Below, piece by piece: positions 16,342 through 24,501 of a stretch of 64,000 nucleotides of DNA. This DNA is from JAVVEG01 sp041689205 (GTDB lineage Bacteria > Pseudomonadota > Gammaproteobacteria > Pseudomonadales > Pseudohongiellaceae): assembly GCA_041689205.1 (NCBI GenBank), contig JBDNGQ010000116.1, positions 1-64,000 on the forward strand, written 5' to 3'. Position numbers and translations under genes: made by a program. Under the pieces are notes generated by a model, which was given only the letters and a program-made list of their open reading frames with translations, had not been told where the DNA came from and made no database searches. The stretch's first letter is position 1; each line of letters starts with the position of its first letter.

Positions 16342-17046
16342 TCATACCGAGGTTCCCTGAGTATTCCAGCGATAACCCATGCCGTAGACCGTCTCAATGC
16401 AATCAAACTCTTCATCCATCATGATAAATTTCTTGCGGATTCGTTTCACATGCGACGTGATGGTGCTGCCATCGACAAATATTTTTGACTCCTGCATCAA
16501 TACCTGTCGGCTTTTAACATGGCCTGGAAATTTAACCAGTGCATGCACCATCCAGAATTCTGTGACCGTCAGGGGCACCGGAATAGCATTCCATTGCACG
16601 GTTAAGCGTCCGATGTCCAGGGTCAGCTTATCACGCTGTAATAAATTTTCCGGTGAGGTGGGCTGATCCATGACATCCTGGCGACGAAACAGTGCTGCGA
16701 TGCGCGCAGAAAGATGTGGCAGACTGATGTCTTTGGTCAGGTAGTCATCGGCCCCCATGCGCAGACCGCTTACCGTGTCAAAATCATTATCGCGGGCGGT
16801 TAAAAAAATAATCGGAATCGTACCGGATAAAGACCGCAAACTCTGGCAGAGTGTAAATCCGCCATCAATTTCATTTTCCAGCCCGATGTCGATAATCGCA
16901 AGGTTCGGCAAACGCATATCGAAGGACTTCATCGCATCTTTGCGATTGGAAAAAGTCTGCACTTCGTAGCCTTGTTTACGCAACACATCGGCATAGTTTT
17001 CACGGATCGCTGCCTCGTCCTCAACTATCGCAATTCTTCTGGCCAT
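16342..17046 (-). CDS. OmpR-type response regulator, PdsR-like
   Basis: 234 aa from the ATG at 17046 (AAAAGG upstream; a GTG two codons earlier abuts the ribosome site). Receiver domain with acidic pair ED at 9-10, phospho-acceptor D53 in LAIIDIGLENEIDGG, T83 in FLTARD and K105 in YLTKD. The C-terminal winged helix (~140-230) ends in CIETVYGMGYRW, typical of OmpR/PhoB. The IGLENEIDGGF and RMGADDYLTKDISLPHL segments match the PdsR type as I remember it. Forms an operon with the kinase. Target genes unknown. Confidence 0.8.
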   Translation of the reverse strand: MARRIAIVEDEAAIRENYADVLRKQGYEVQTFSNRKDAMKSFDMRLPNLAIIDIGLENEIDGGFTLCQSLRSLSGTIPIIFLTARDNDFDTVSGLRMGADDYLTKDISLPHLSARIAALFRRQDVMDQPTSPENLLQRDKLTLDIGRLTVQWNAIPVPLTVTEFWMVHALVKFPGHVKSRQVLMQESKIFVDGSTITSHVKRIRKKFIMMDEEFDCIETVYGMGYRWNTQGTSV

Positions 17047-17384
17047 AGACACCTTTTCATACTCAAATTGTCATTTCAGCGACGTTTTAATAGTACAGGA
17101 TATTACCAGCGTATGTGAATCACCGAACACAGTTCAGCCTTCGCCACTATTTCGCCATAATTGGTCAGCGCATCGCCTTTATTGAATCGACGTGCTGTAA
17201 TAAACCTTGTGTTTAATAATAAAAACGATCACCGCCGTCGATATATTGCCTGCCTTCAGGAACTTTCCAGCAGTCAAACTCACTAAAGAAAAGTAACTGA
17301 TATTTTGCACGACTTGTCATCATTTTAGGCATGGACTTGTGCATGGAATTATCAACAGACAACGCCGCACTGGAGCAAGCCTTG
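17047..17384. other. 338-bp intergenic region between divergent pdsR-like and glutathione transferase genes
   Basis: AT-rich, and it should contain both promoters. I see no convincing -35/-10 pair or hairpin. A short minus-strand frame (17213-17323, 36 codons from the ATG at 17323) ends in a Trp/Tyr/Phe-rich segment and is discussed as a finding; it has no clear ribosome site. Confidence 0.5.
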
Positions 17385-18044
17385 ATGAATAAAACTAAAC
17401 TTGTCATTGGAAATAAGAACTACTCTTCCTGGTCGATGCGCCCCTGGTTGCTGCTGAAAAATTTCGACATTCCCTTTGAGGAAATCAACATCGCTTTGTA
17501 CCAGAACAACACTGCCGAAAAGCTAGGCCCTTATTCACCTTCACTGAAAGTTCCTGCGTTGCTGCATTCCGAAACCACGGTCTGGGATTCAATGGCTATC
17601 TGTGAGTATATTTCAGAGCAGATGCTGGATGGTCGTGGCTGGCCGGCAAATCCAAAAAAACGGGCCACTGCCCGTTCAATCTGTGCCGAGATGCACTCAG
17701 AGTTTCCGAATTTGAAGAAAGACTGGCCAATGAACTGCAAAGCCAATGTTGAGCTGTTTTTATCCGATCAGATAGCCGATGAAATAGCCCGCATCGATGC
17801 TATCTGGAGTTGCTGCCGCCGGAAATACCGCGCTGACGGGGAATATCTGTATGGCCGTTTTTCAATTGCTGACTGCATGTATGCTCCGATGGCAATCTGC
17901 TTTAAATCCTATGGTGCCACGCTGAGCAGGGAGGCGCAGCGTTATTGCGACACCATCCTCAGTAATCCTCACATTCAGGACTGGCTTCAACAAGGACGCG
18001 AAGAAAAAGAATCAATCGCACTGAGTTTCGCCAGCAATATGTAA
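17385..18044 (+). CDS. Glutathione S-transferase family protein
   Basis: 219 aa from the ATG at 17385, 10 bp after GGAG; the frame reaches back to 17331 with unconserved residues. Thioredoxin-like N-terminal domain with LVIGNKNYSSWSMRPWLLL, the cis-Pro motif KVPALL and the glutathione gamma-Glu-binding WDSMAICEYISE. The all-helical C-terminal half includes GRFSIADCMYAP, the N-capping box region. The NKNYSSWS pattern marks a common proteobacterial subgroup of soluble GSTs of uncertain substrate. Convergent with the DAHP synthase gene, 10 bp between stops. Confidence 0.9.
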   Translation: MNKTKLVIGNKNYSSWSMRPWLLLKNFDIPFEEINIALYQNNTAEKLGPYSPSLKVPALLHSETTVWDSMAICEYISEQMLDGRGWPANPKKRATARSICAEMHSEFPNLKKDWPMNCKANVELFLSDQIADEIARIDAIWSCCRRKYRADGEYLYGRFSIADCMYAPMAICFKSYGATLSREAQRYCDTILSNPHIQDWLQQGREEKESIALSFASNM

Positions 18045-18054
18045 GGCTGGATGC

Positions 18055-19137
18055 TCAGTCACCGCTGCCAGTACGAGCTGGCAGCACGTCTTTAAGCTTC
18101 TTTGCCATCTCACGAATACTGCGCTCGGTTTCAGCCCAGTCGATACAGGCATCAGTCACCGACACGCCGTATTTAAGCTCGGAAAGGTCTTTCGGAATAC
18201 TTTGATTGCCGAAGTTAATATTGCTCTCCAGCATCAAACCGATAATCGACTGGTTACCCTCAAGAATCTGATGCGTCACGTCTTTCAGGACCAGTGACTG
18301 CACGGAAGGATCTTTGTTGGAATTGGCATGACTGCAATCAATCATTATGTTGCGGCTTACCCCGCCCTTCTTTAACGCCGCCTCACACTGGCTGACATGC
18401 ACGGAATCATAATTCGGGCCTGAACTGCCGCCACGCAGTACCACATGCGCATAGCGATTACCCTTGGTGGCAACAATTGAGACCTGACCTTCATTGTTAA
18501 TGCCCAGGAAGCGATGCGGGCTGGTTACCGATTGCATGGCATTGATCGCCACTGTTAATCCGCCATCAGTGCCATTCTTAAAGCCTACCGCCGAGGACAG
18601 ACCACTGGACATCTCCCGGTGCGTCTGTGATTCCGTGGTGCGGGCACCAATGGCCGACCACGCAATCACGTCCTGCAGATACTGTGGCGAAATAGGATCA
18701 AGTGCTTCGGTAGAAGTCGGCAGGCCCAGAGCGGCAATATCAAGCAGCAACCTGCGACCGGTGCGCAGCCCCTCTTCTATTCGAAACGTATCGTCCATAT
18801 GCGGATCATTGATAAGACCTTTCCAACCCACGGAGGTGCGTGGTTTTTCAAAATAGACCCGCATCACCAGATAGAGGGTATCTTTCACTTCATCGGCCAG
18901 ACCTTTTAAACGCTTAGCATAATCCATAGCCGCTGTTACGTCATGAATAGAACATGGACCTACCACGATAAACACACGCGGATCTTTACGGTCAAGGATC
19001 GAGTAAATGGTTTGCCTGGCGTTTGCCACCGACTCCAGAGCCGTTCCCATCAAGGGCAGTTCACTCTTGAGCTGTCTGGGTGTAATCAGCGGTGCAATGG
19101 ATGCAATATTTAAATCATCAGTTCGTAAATTCGACAT
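18055..19137 (-). CDS. aroF: Class I 3-deoxy-D-arabino-heptulosonate 7-phosphate synthase
   Basis: 360 aa. Catalyses condensation of phosphoenolpyruvate and erythrose 4-phosphate, the first step of aromatic amino-acid synthesis. Family blocks: VVGPCSIHD, MRVYFEKPRTSVGWKGLINDP, IGARTTESQTHRE, GFKNGTDGG, IMIDCSHANSNKD, and metal-binding C/H/E/D residues within them. STEALDPISPQYL and PHRFLGIN resemble E. coli AroF (tyrosine-sensitive) more than AroG or AroH, but feedback specificity is not proven. Stand-alone gene, convergent with the GST gene and co-directional with thiC. Confidence 0.93.
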   Translation of the reverse strand: MSNLRTDDLNIASIAPLITPRQLKSELPLMGTALESVANARQTIYSILDRKDPRVFIVVGPCSIHDVTAAMDYAKRLKGLADEVKDTLYLVMRVYFEKPRTSVGWKGLINDPHMDDTFRIEEGLRTGRRLLLDIAALGLPTSTEALDPISPQYLQDVIAWSAIGARTTESQTHREMSSGLSSAVGFKNGTDGGLTVAINAMQSVTSPHRFLGINNEGQVSIVATKGNRYAHVVLRGGSSGPNYDSVHVSQCEAALKKGGVSRNIMIDCSHANSNKDPSVQSLVLKDVTHQILEGNQSIIGLMLESNINFGNQSIPKDLSELKYGVSVTDACIDWAETERSIREMAKKLKDVLPARTGSGD

Positions 19138-19211
19138 TAATAAAAACTCTTTACAAAAACACAGTATTGCTGACTTCAGTCAGCGATCATTCACTTATTA
19201 TTTTTCGGCGC

Positions 19212-21095
19212 TTAAATCTTGCGATACAACTGCCGACCGGTTTTTTGATACTCCTCAGACATGGCGTTCATCCCCGCCTGCCGTGCTTCATCAACATCGG
19301 CTATTTCCTGAGCGGCTGCATAGTCACGCACTTCCTGACTGATCTTCATTGAACAAAATTTCGGACCGCACATGGAACAGAAATGTGCCACCTTGCCAGA
19401 TTCTTTAGGCAGGGTTTCATCATGGAAGCTGCGCGCAGTTTCCGGATCAAGACCCAGATTAAACTGATCTTCCCAGCGGAACTCAAAGCGGGCTTTGGAC
19501 AGCGCATTATCACGCAGCTGCGCACCCGGGTGACCTTTGGCCAGATCCGCTGCATGTGCCGCAATCTTATAGGCCATCAAGCCGTCTTTAACATCTTGTT
19601 TATCCGGCAGCCCCAGATGCTCCTTAGGGGTCACATAACACAACATCGCACAGCCAAACCAGCCAATCATCGCCGCGCCTATGCCTGAGGTAATGTGGTC
19701 ATAGCCTGGCGCGATATCAGTAGTCAGTGGGCCCAGCGTATAAAACGGCGCCTCAGCGCACACTTCAAGCTGCCGCTCCATATTTTCTTTGATCATATGC
19801 ATGGGGACATGTCCCGGACCTTCAATCATGCATTGCACATCATGCTTCCAGGCAATCCTGGTCAATTCGCCCAGGGTTTCCAGCTCACTGAACTGCGCCT
19901 CGTCGTTGGCGTCGGCTATTGAACCCGGGCGCAGGCCATCACCCAGTGAGAAGGCAACATCATAAGCCTTCATGATTTCGCAGATGTCCTCAAAATGGGT
20001 ATAGAGGAAATTCTCTTTATGGTGGGCAAGACACCATTTAGCCATGATAGAACCGCCGCGTGACACTATCCCGGTGACGCGTTTGGCAGTCATCGGCACG
20101 TAGCGCAGCAATACACCAGCATGTATGGTGAAGTAATCCACGCCCTGCTCGGCCTGTTCAATCAAAGTATCCCGGAACAGCTCCCAGGTGAGATCCTCGG
20201 CCACACCATCCACTTTTTCCAGCGACTGGTAAATCGGAACGGTACCAATCGGCACCATGGAGTTTCGGATAATCCACTCGCGGGTCTCATGAATATTCTT
20301 GCCGGTGGATAAATCCATGACCGTGTCTGCACCCCAGTGCGCTGACCAGGTCAGCTTTTCTACTTCATCCTCAATAGATGAGCTCAAGGCAGAGTTACCG
20401 ATATTGGCGTTTACCTTTACCAGAAAATTACGGCCGATAATCATCGGCTCGATTTCGGGATGATTGATATTAAGAGGAATAATCGCACGGCCACGGGCCA
20501 CTTCTGAGCGCACGAATTCCGGAGTAATTTCTGTTGGAATTGCGGCACCAAAGGACTGCCCCGGATGCTGATGTGCCAGTGCCTGCTGTTCGCGCATCTG
20601 CACATAGCTCATGTTTTCCCGGATGGCGATGAACTCCATTTCCGGAGTGATGATGCCCCGACGGGCATAATGCAGCTGCGTGACGTTGTGTCCCGCTCTG
20701 GCGCAACGCGGTTTATGCACATGTTCAAAACGCAGATGCGCCGTACGCACATCCGTCTGACGGCGTTTGCCGAAATCTGAGCTTACCTGTGACAACAACT
20801 CAGTATCATTACGCTCCACGATCCAGGGCGTGCGTATTGCTGGCAGCCCTGCACGCAGATCCACAGCGGCATCAGGATCAGAGTAAATACCGGAGGTGTC
20901 GTATACACGCACGGGTGGGTTGACTTCACTGCCTGTTGCAGTAGCGGTATCCGACAGAGTGATTTCCCGCATCGGCACTTTTAGATCCGGGCGACTGCCT
21001 TGTACGTATACTTTCTTTGAATTACTCAGGTGCTGGCGGGTACTGTCGTCCAGTTTGGTGATCTTGTCGAGAAAGTGTTCTGGATTAGCGCTCAT
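19212..21095 (-). CDS. thiC: Phosphomethylpyrimidine synthase (thiamine biosynthesis)
   Basis: 627 aa from the ATG at 21095, preceded by AAGGATAG; the frame runs to 21320 but that stretch is the leader. Radical-SAM enzyme converting aminoimidazole ribotide to hydroxymethylpyrimidine phosphate. The C-terminal cluster motif HFCSMCGPKFC (CxxCxxxxC) holds the 4Fe-4S centre. ThiC blocks include TIHAGVLLRYVPM, SRGGSIMAKWCLAHHKENFLY, SLGDGLRPGS and IEGPGHVPMHMIKEN. Next to tolC as in Pseudomonas. A canonical TPP riboswitch is not visible upstream. Confidence 0.96.
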   Translation of the reverse strand: MSANPEHFLDKITKLDDSTRQHLSNSKKVYVQGSRPDLKVPMREITLSDTATATGSEVNPPVRVYDTSGIYSDPDAAVDLRAGLPAIRTPWIVERNDTELLSQVSSDFGKRRQTDVRTAHLRFEHVHKPRCARAGHNVTQLHYARRGIITPEMEFIAIRENMSYVQMREQQALAHQHPGQSFGAAIPTEITPEFVRSEVARGRAIIPLNINHPEIEPMIIGRNFLVKVNANIGNSALSSSIEDEVEKLTWSAHWGADTVMDLSTGKNIHETREWIIRNSMVPIGTVPIYQSLEKVDGVAEDLTWELFRDTLIEQAEQGVDYFTIHAGVLLRYVPMTAKRVTGIVSRGGSIMAKWCLAHHKENFLYTHFEDICEIMKAYDVAFSLGDGLRPGSIADANDEAQFSELETLGELTRIAWKHDVQCMIEGPGHVPMHMIKENMERQLEVCAEAPFYTLGPLTTDIAPGYDHITSGIGAAMIGWFGCAMLCYVTPKEHLGLPDKQDVKDGLMAYKIAAHAADLAKGHPGAQLRDNALSKARFEFRWEDQFNLGLDPETARSFHDETLPKESGKVAHFCSMCGPKFCSMKISQEVRDYAAAQEIADVDEARQAGMNAMSEEYQKTGRQLYRKI

Positions 21096-21173
21096 TGGTC
21101 TATCCTTTCGCCTCGTTGCTGCCGTTGGCCTTTCAGGCGTTCGTGGTGGATATGAACTTGCCTGGATTAGCTC

Positions 21174-21220
21174 GGCATTATGCCTCAATCCGAAACAAAG
21201 TGTTATCAGGGCCTGCACCC
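21174..21220 (-). promoter_or_regulatory. Possible degenerate THI-box remnants in thiC leader
   Basis: Read on the minus strand, GGGTGC (21215-21220), CCTGATAACAC a few bases on, and ATAATGCC (21174-21181) fall in the order of the TPP riboswitch pieces GGGGUGC, CUGAGA-ACCC and AUAAUGCCAGCG. The essential CUGAGA and ACCUGAUC strings are absent, so this is at best a decayed or very divergent element. Confidence 0.2.
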
Positions 21221-21276
21221 GGCGCTGGTCCGGGTGGTGGACATGAGCTTTAAGCAGAGCATTGTTATACCCGGAT

Positions 21277-21305
21277 TTGTCACTTATAGTGACACTGTGT
21301 AGAAT
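21277..21305 (+). promoter_or_regulatory. Sigma-70-type promoter for tolC
   Basis: -35 TTGTCA (21277-21282), 17-bp spacer, -10 TAGAAT (21300-21305); each box matches consensus at five of six positions. The transcript would have a leader of about 100 nt before the tolC start. Confidence 0.65.
21279..21293. promoter_or_regulatory. Palindromic candidate operator GTCACT-TAT-AGTGAC
   Basis: Perfect 6-bp inverted arms around a 3-bp centre, overlapping the -35 box and spacer of the tolC promoter. The position suits a repressor that blocks RNA polymerase. The binding protein is not identified; no regulator gene is adjacent. Confidence 0.5.
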
Positions 21306-21412
21306 GCCCAAAACCTTCAATCTGTAGCGTTTTTAGCTCAACAGCAGCGTCAGCAGAAGCAAGGCAATCAATCGCTGAATCAAAATAAGATTTATTAAAA
21401 AGGTTAATGTAT

Positions 21413-22807
21413 ATGGGACGAATTTCCTCCATCCTGGCAATCGTGTGCTGCCTATCAGGCAGTCTTATCGGAGCTCCGGCAGCCTTCGCTGATGATTTAT
21501 TCACTGTGCTGGAACTGGCCATGCGAAACGATCCATCCCTGCGCCAGGCCGAAGCGCAATTTCGAGCACGGCAGACTCAACTCCCACTAAGCCGTGCCGC
21601 ACTGCTTCCAAGTATTAATCTGAGTGGTTCAACAACCCGTCAGACTGCCGGACCCAGCAGCCCCATTCGCGGCCCGACAGGCAATATCATTCTGGATGAA
21701 CACAGCTTCCGTCCTGGCGAAAATTCCCATCGCTGGGGTCTGAACCTTACTCAGAGTGTTGTAAACCTGGCTGCCTGGTATAGCTATCAAAGCGCCCGCG
21801 ACAATAACATGGCACTGGAAATGAATTTTGCTGGCCAGGAGCAGGATTTAATCATTCGGGTGGCGGCTGCTTATTTCAACATCCTGCGCGCTATCGAAAG
21901 TCTGGAAACCAGCCGTCAGGAAGAAGAAGCCGCACAACGCCAACTCGAACGCACCAGACAACGTGAGGAAGTCGGTTTGATTGCCATCACTGAGGTTTAT
22001 GAAAGTCAGGCTGCCTATGACCTGTCAAGGAATAACACAATCCTTGGCGAGGACACCCTGGCCAGCCGCTACGAGGCCCTGCAGGCAATCACCGGGCAGT
22101 CTCATCCAAATCTGTATGTTCTGCGTGAGGATTTTCCGATCATCAGCGCTGAAGGGGATGTGGAATCCTGGACGGAAGAAGCACTGAACAATAATCTGCA
22201 ACTACTGGCCGCACGCTACATTGTTGATGCTCAAAGCGATGTGGTCAAAGCCCGACGATCTGATCATCTTCCAACCATTGCGCTGCAAGCCGGCTACAAC
22301 CACAACGTTACTGGCGGCAGCACCTCAGCCGAAGGATTTCAGCGGGCCTCAGGTGCCCTCGACAGCACTGCGCTGACATTATCCATCAGTGTTCCTCTGT
22401 TTAGCGGCGGCGCAATTTCTGCTCGCCGCCAGGCAGCCGAGTTTGACCTGCAGGCTAATCAGGAGAACGTCAATCTGACTCGTCGCCAAGTAACTCAGGA
22501 TGTGCGTAATTCCTTTCGTCGGGTAAACACCGACGCACTGGTAGTGGCTCAGCGCCAGCAGGCAATTACATCGGCACAAAGTGCTCTGGATGCGATTGAA
22601 GTGGGCTACGAGGTTGGGACCCGAAACATCGTTGATGTGCTGCAGGCGCGTCAGCAGTTGTTCGTGGCACTGCGCAATTTTCAGGACGCAAAATACAATT
22701 ACGTTATTGACACGCTGATTCTGAAGCAAAACACCGGCCTTCTGACTCCACAGGACATTATTGATCTGAACCAGTGGCTGGAGAATGAGCCTGCTACTGC
22801 GCAGTAA
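21413..22807 (+). CDS. tolC: TolC-family outer-membrane channel
   Basis: 464 aa from the ATG at 21413, which has AAAAGG nine bases upstream; an ATG at 21407 is too close to it. Signal peptide of about 27 residues ends APAAFA/DD. Two OEP repeats follow (roughly 30-225 and 235-445) with coiled-coil stretches such as EEEAAQRQLERTRQREEVGLI and QAEFDLQANQENVNL. The repeat ends GTRNIVDVLQARQQL is the TolC family signature. Forms the trimeric exit duct for type I secretion and RND/MFS efflux. No pump or adaptor gene is in the window. Controlled by the promoter and palindrome upstream. Confidence 0.93.
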   Translation: MGRISSILAIVCCLSGSLIGAPAAFADDLFTVLELAMRNDPSLRQAEAQFRARQTQLPLSRAALLPSINLSGSTTRQTAGPSSPIRGPTGNIILDEHSFRPGENSHRWGLNLTQSVVNLAAWYSYQSARDNNMALEMNFAGQEQDLIIRVAAAYFNILRAIESLETSRQEEEAAQRQLERTRQREEVGLIAITEVYESQAAYDLSRNNTILGEDTLASRYEALQAITGQSHPNLYVLREDFPIISAEGDVESWTEEALNNNLQLLAARYIVDAQSDVVKARRSDHLPTIALQAGYNHNVTGGSTSAEGFQRASGALDSTALTLSISVPLFSGGAISARRQAAEFDLQANQENVNLTRRQVTQDVRNSFRRVNTDALVVAQRQQAITSAQSALDAIEVGYEVGTRNIVDVLQARQQLFVALRNFQDAKYNYVIDTLILKQNTGLLTPQDIIDLNQWLENEPATAQ

Positions 22808-22818
22808 GCCTCTTTAAA

Positions 22819-22848
22819 ACAGGGTGCTCACTAAGGGGGGCATCCTGT
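22819..22848 (+). terminator. Hairpin after tolC
   Basis: ACAGGGTGC (22819-22827) pairs with GCATCCTGT (22840-22848), 9 bp with one G-U pair and a 12-nt loop, starting 11 bp after the tolC stop. There is no long T run, so termination may be weak or Rho-assisted. Confidence 0.45.
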
Positions 22849-22923
22849 GTTCAACTGGCGACGGTCATGGCGGACCGCTCTGCCTCTGCACCATCGGGCA
22901 GTGGCACCCGCCCACTCTTTTGT

Positions 22924-24021
22924 CTACTCAGCCGCTTTAGCCGCCGCCATCCTTGCCTCAACCACAGCAGCTCGATCAGCCCGTGCAGGGTCAGCACGCA
23001 CGCTCCAGCCATGCAGATTCTGCTGAATGAGCGAAGTCAATGCAGAGATATGTTCTGGACGATCATTCAACGCGCTGATGTATTCATAACGCTCACCGCC
23101 CGCATGCATAAAGTACTCACGGTTTTCCTCTCCAATTTCCTCGATGGTCTCCAGACAATCTGCCGCAAAGCCCGGACAAAAGACCTGCACCGACTTCACG
23201 CCCTGGCCAGGGAAGGCCTTCAGCGTCGCGTCGGTGTATGGCTTCAACCATTCTTCACGACCAAATCGTGACTGGAACGTGGTGACGTACTCGCCCACTT
23301 TCAGCTGCAATTTTTCTGCAATTAAACGCGAGGTCTTGTGACATTCGCAGTGATACGGGTCACCCTTAATCAGATAGCTGAGCGGCACACCGTGAAAAGA
23401 AAACATCAGTTTATCCGCCCGTCCATGCTCCTGCCAGTAAGCTTCGATGCGTGCGGCTGCGGCATCAATAAAAGGCTGGTAGTCATGGTAGTGAGAGACA
23501 AAGCGCAGATCAGGAATCCAGCGACGTTTGGTGAAATCGGCGCTGATGGCATCAAACGTTGAAGCGGCCGTAGAGGCCGAATATTGCGGGTACAACGGTA
23601 TCACCAGTAACTTCCGCACACCCTTGTTGAACATGGATTCGAGCACTGAGGGTATTGAGGGATTCCCATAACGCATCGCGAAATCAACGATGACATTGTC
23701 CATGCCCTGAGCATCGACTGATTGCTGCAGTGCCCGTGCCTGATTGCGGGTATGGAACAACAGCGGGGAGCCTTGATCAGTAAATACGGTTTTATACGAC
23801 TTCGCCGAACGCGCTGGTCGGATGCGCAGAATGACTCCGTTCAGGGCGAACCACCAGATCAACCGCGGCACCTCTACCACTCGGGGATCCCACAGGAACT
23901 CCTTCAGATAGACCTGCAGAGCCTTTTTAGTGGGAGCGTCCGGGGTTCCCAGATTGGTGACAAGTACGCCAATTTTGTCCTGTTGCAGATGTGTAAATTT
24001 CGGACTACCCTGGTATTTCAT
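22924..24021 (-). CDS. hemH: Ferrochelatase
   Basis: 365 aa from the ATG at 24021 (GGGA upstream); an earlier in-frame start at 24063 gives 14 extra unconserved residues. Inserts Fe2+ into protoporphyrin IX, the last step of haem synthesis. Family landmarks: KIGVLVTNLGTPDAP at the N-terminus, MRYGNPSI, VIPLYPQYSASTAASTFD, catalytic His in FSFHGVPLSYL, and FCPGFAADCLETIEEI near the end. The GDPYHCECHKTS loop has two cysteines. A C-terminal tail of ~35 residues is Ala-rich (AAVVEARMAAAKAAE). Follows the 129-aa membrane protein by 42 bp in the same direction. Confidence 0.95.
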   Translation of the reverse strand: MKYQGSPKFTHLQQDKIGVLVTNLGTPDAPTKKALQVYLKEFLWDPRVVEVPRLIWWFALNGVILRIRPARSAKSYKTVFTDQGSPLLFHTRNQARALQQSVDAQGMDNVIVDFAMRYGNPSIPSVLESMFNKGVRKLLVIPLYPQYSASTAASTFDAISADFTKRRWIPDLRFVSHYHDYQPFIDAAAARIEAYWQEHGRADKLMFSFHGVPLSYLIKGDPYHCECHKTSRLIAEKLQLKVGEYVTTFQSRFGREEWLKPYTDATLKAFPGQGVKSVQVFCPGFAADCLETIEEIGEENREYFMHAGGERYEYISALNDRPEHISALTSLIQQNLHGWSVRADPARADRAAVVEARMAAAKAAE

Positions 24022-24063
24022 AAATTTCCCGTTGTGCCCGCAGGCGTTTATGTATTCAAGCAA

Positions 24064-24453
24064 TCACTGGTCTGCTGCTTTTGATTTTCTGGCCCCAGCA
24101 GCGCCGGCAATAAATTGTGGCACCGATATAATAATAATAAAAATCATCGCGATCGGACCCAGCCCTGCATCGGCACCAGCCAGCACGGCTGAAAAAACCT
24201 GACCCATTGCCATGCTGATTGTCCAGCGCCAGGGGCGTTGTGCAAACTGTCTGCTGATAAAAAATATGGTCAGCGATAACAAGGGAATTCCAAGCCAATA
24301 GTAGATGCTGGAGTCCCATGCTTCGGTGCGCCCCGCAGATATCGCGATGCTCAGATTAATCGTTAATCCGGCAACAAAAGACATCAGATACGGCGGCAGA
24401 TCTTTTTTAGCAATGACGCCGAGAATCATTGCATCGGATGAGTTCGGCTTCAT
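24064..24453 (-). CDS. Polytopic membrane protein of unknown function
   Basis: 129 aa, not recognised. Four probable helices: ~20-40 (PYLMSFVAGLTINLSIAIS), ~51-68 (YYWLGIPLLSLTIFFI), ~78-95 (ISMAMGQVFSAVLAGADA) and ~98-118 (LGPIAMIFIIIISVPQFIAG). Short basic C-terminus ARKSKAADQ. It lies between the GDSL hydrolase and hemH genes, all on the minus strand, with 48 and 42 bp gaps. No catalytic motif. Could be a small integral protein with no link to haem. Confidence 0.65.
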   Translation of the reverse strand: MKPNSSDAMILGVIAKKDLPPYLMSFVAGLTINLSIAISAGRTEAWDSSIYYWLGIPLLSLTIFFISRQFAQRPWRWTISMAMGQVFSAVLAGADAGLGPIAMIFIIIISVPQFIAGAAGARKSKAADQ

Positions 24454-24501
24454 GCAGCAGTGACTGACAGGTTCATACTTTCTCCTTCGGCTGATCCGCG
24501 C

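Larger units (their letters stand above)
21096..21412. other. Divergent control region between thiC and tolC
   Basis: 317 bp holding a good plus-strand promoter (21277-21305), a palindrome overlapping it (21279-21293), and on the thiC side a structured leader (about 21160-21240) that shares only fragments with the TPP riboswitch. On the minus strand a TATAAC (21264-21269) could be a -10 for thiC, but its -35 is poor. Confidence 0.6.
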
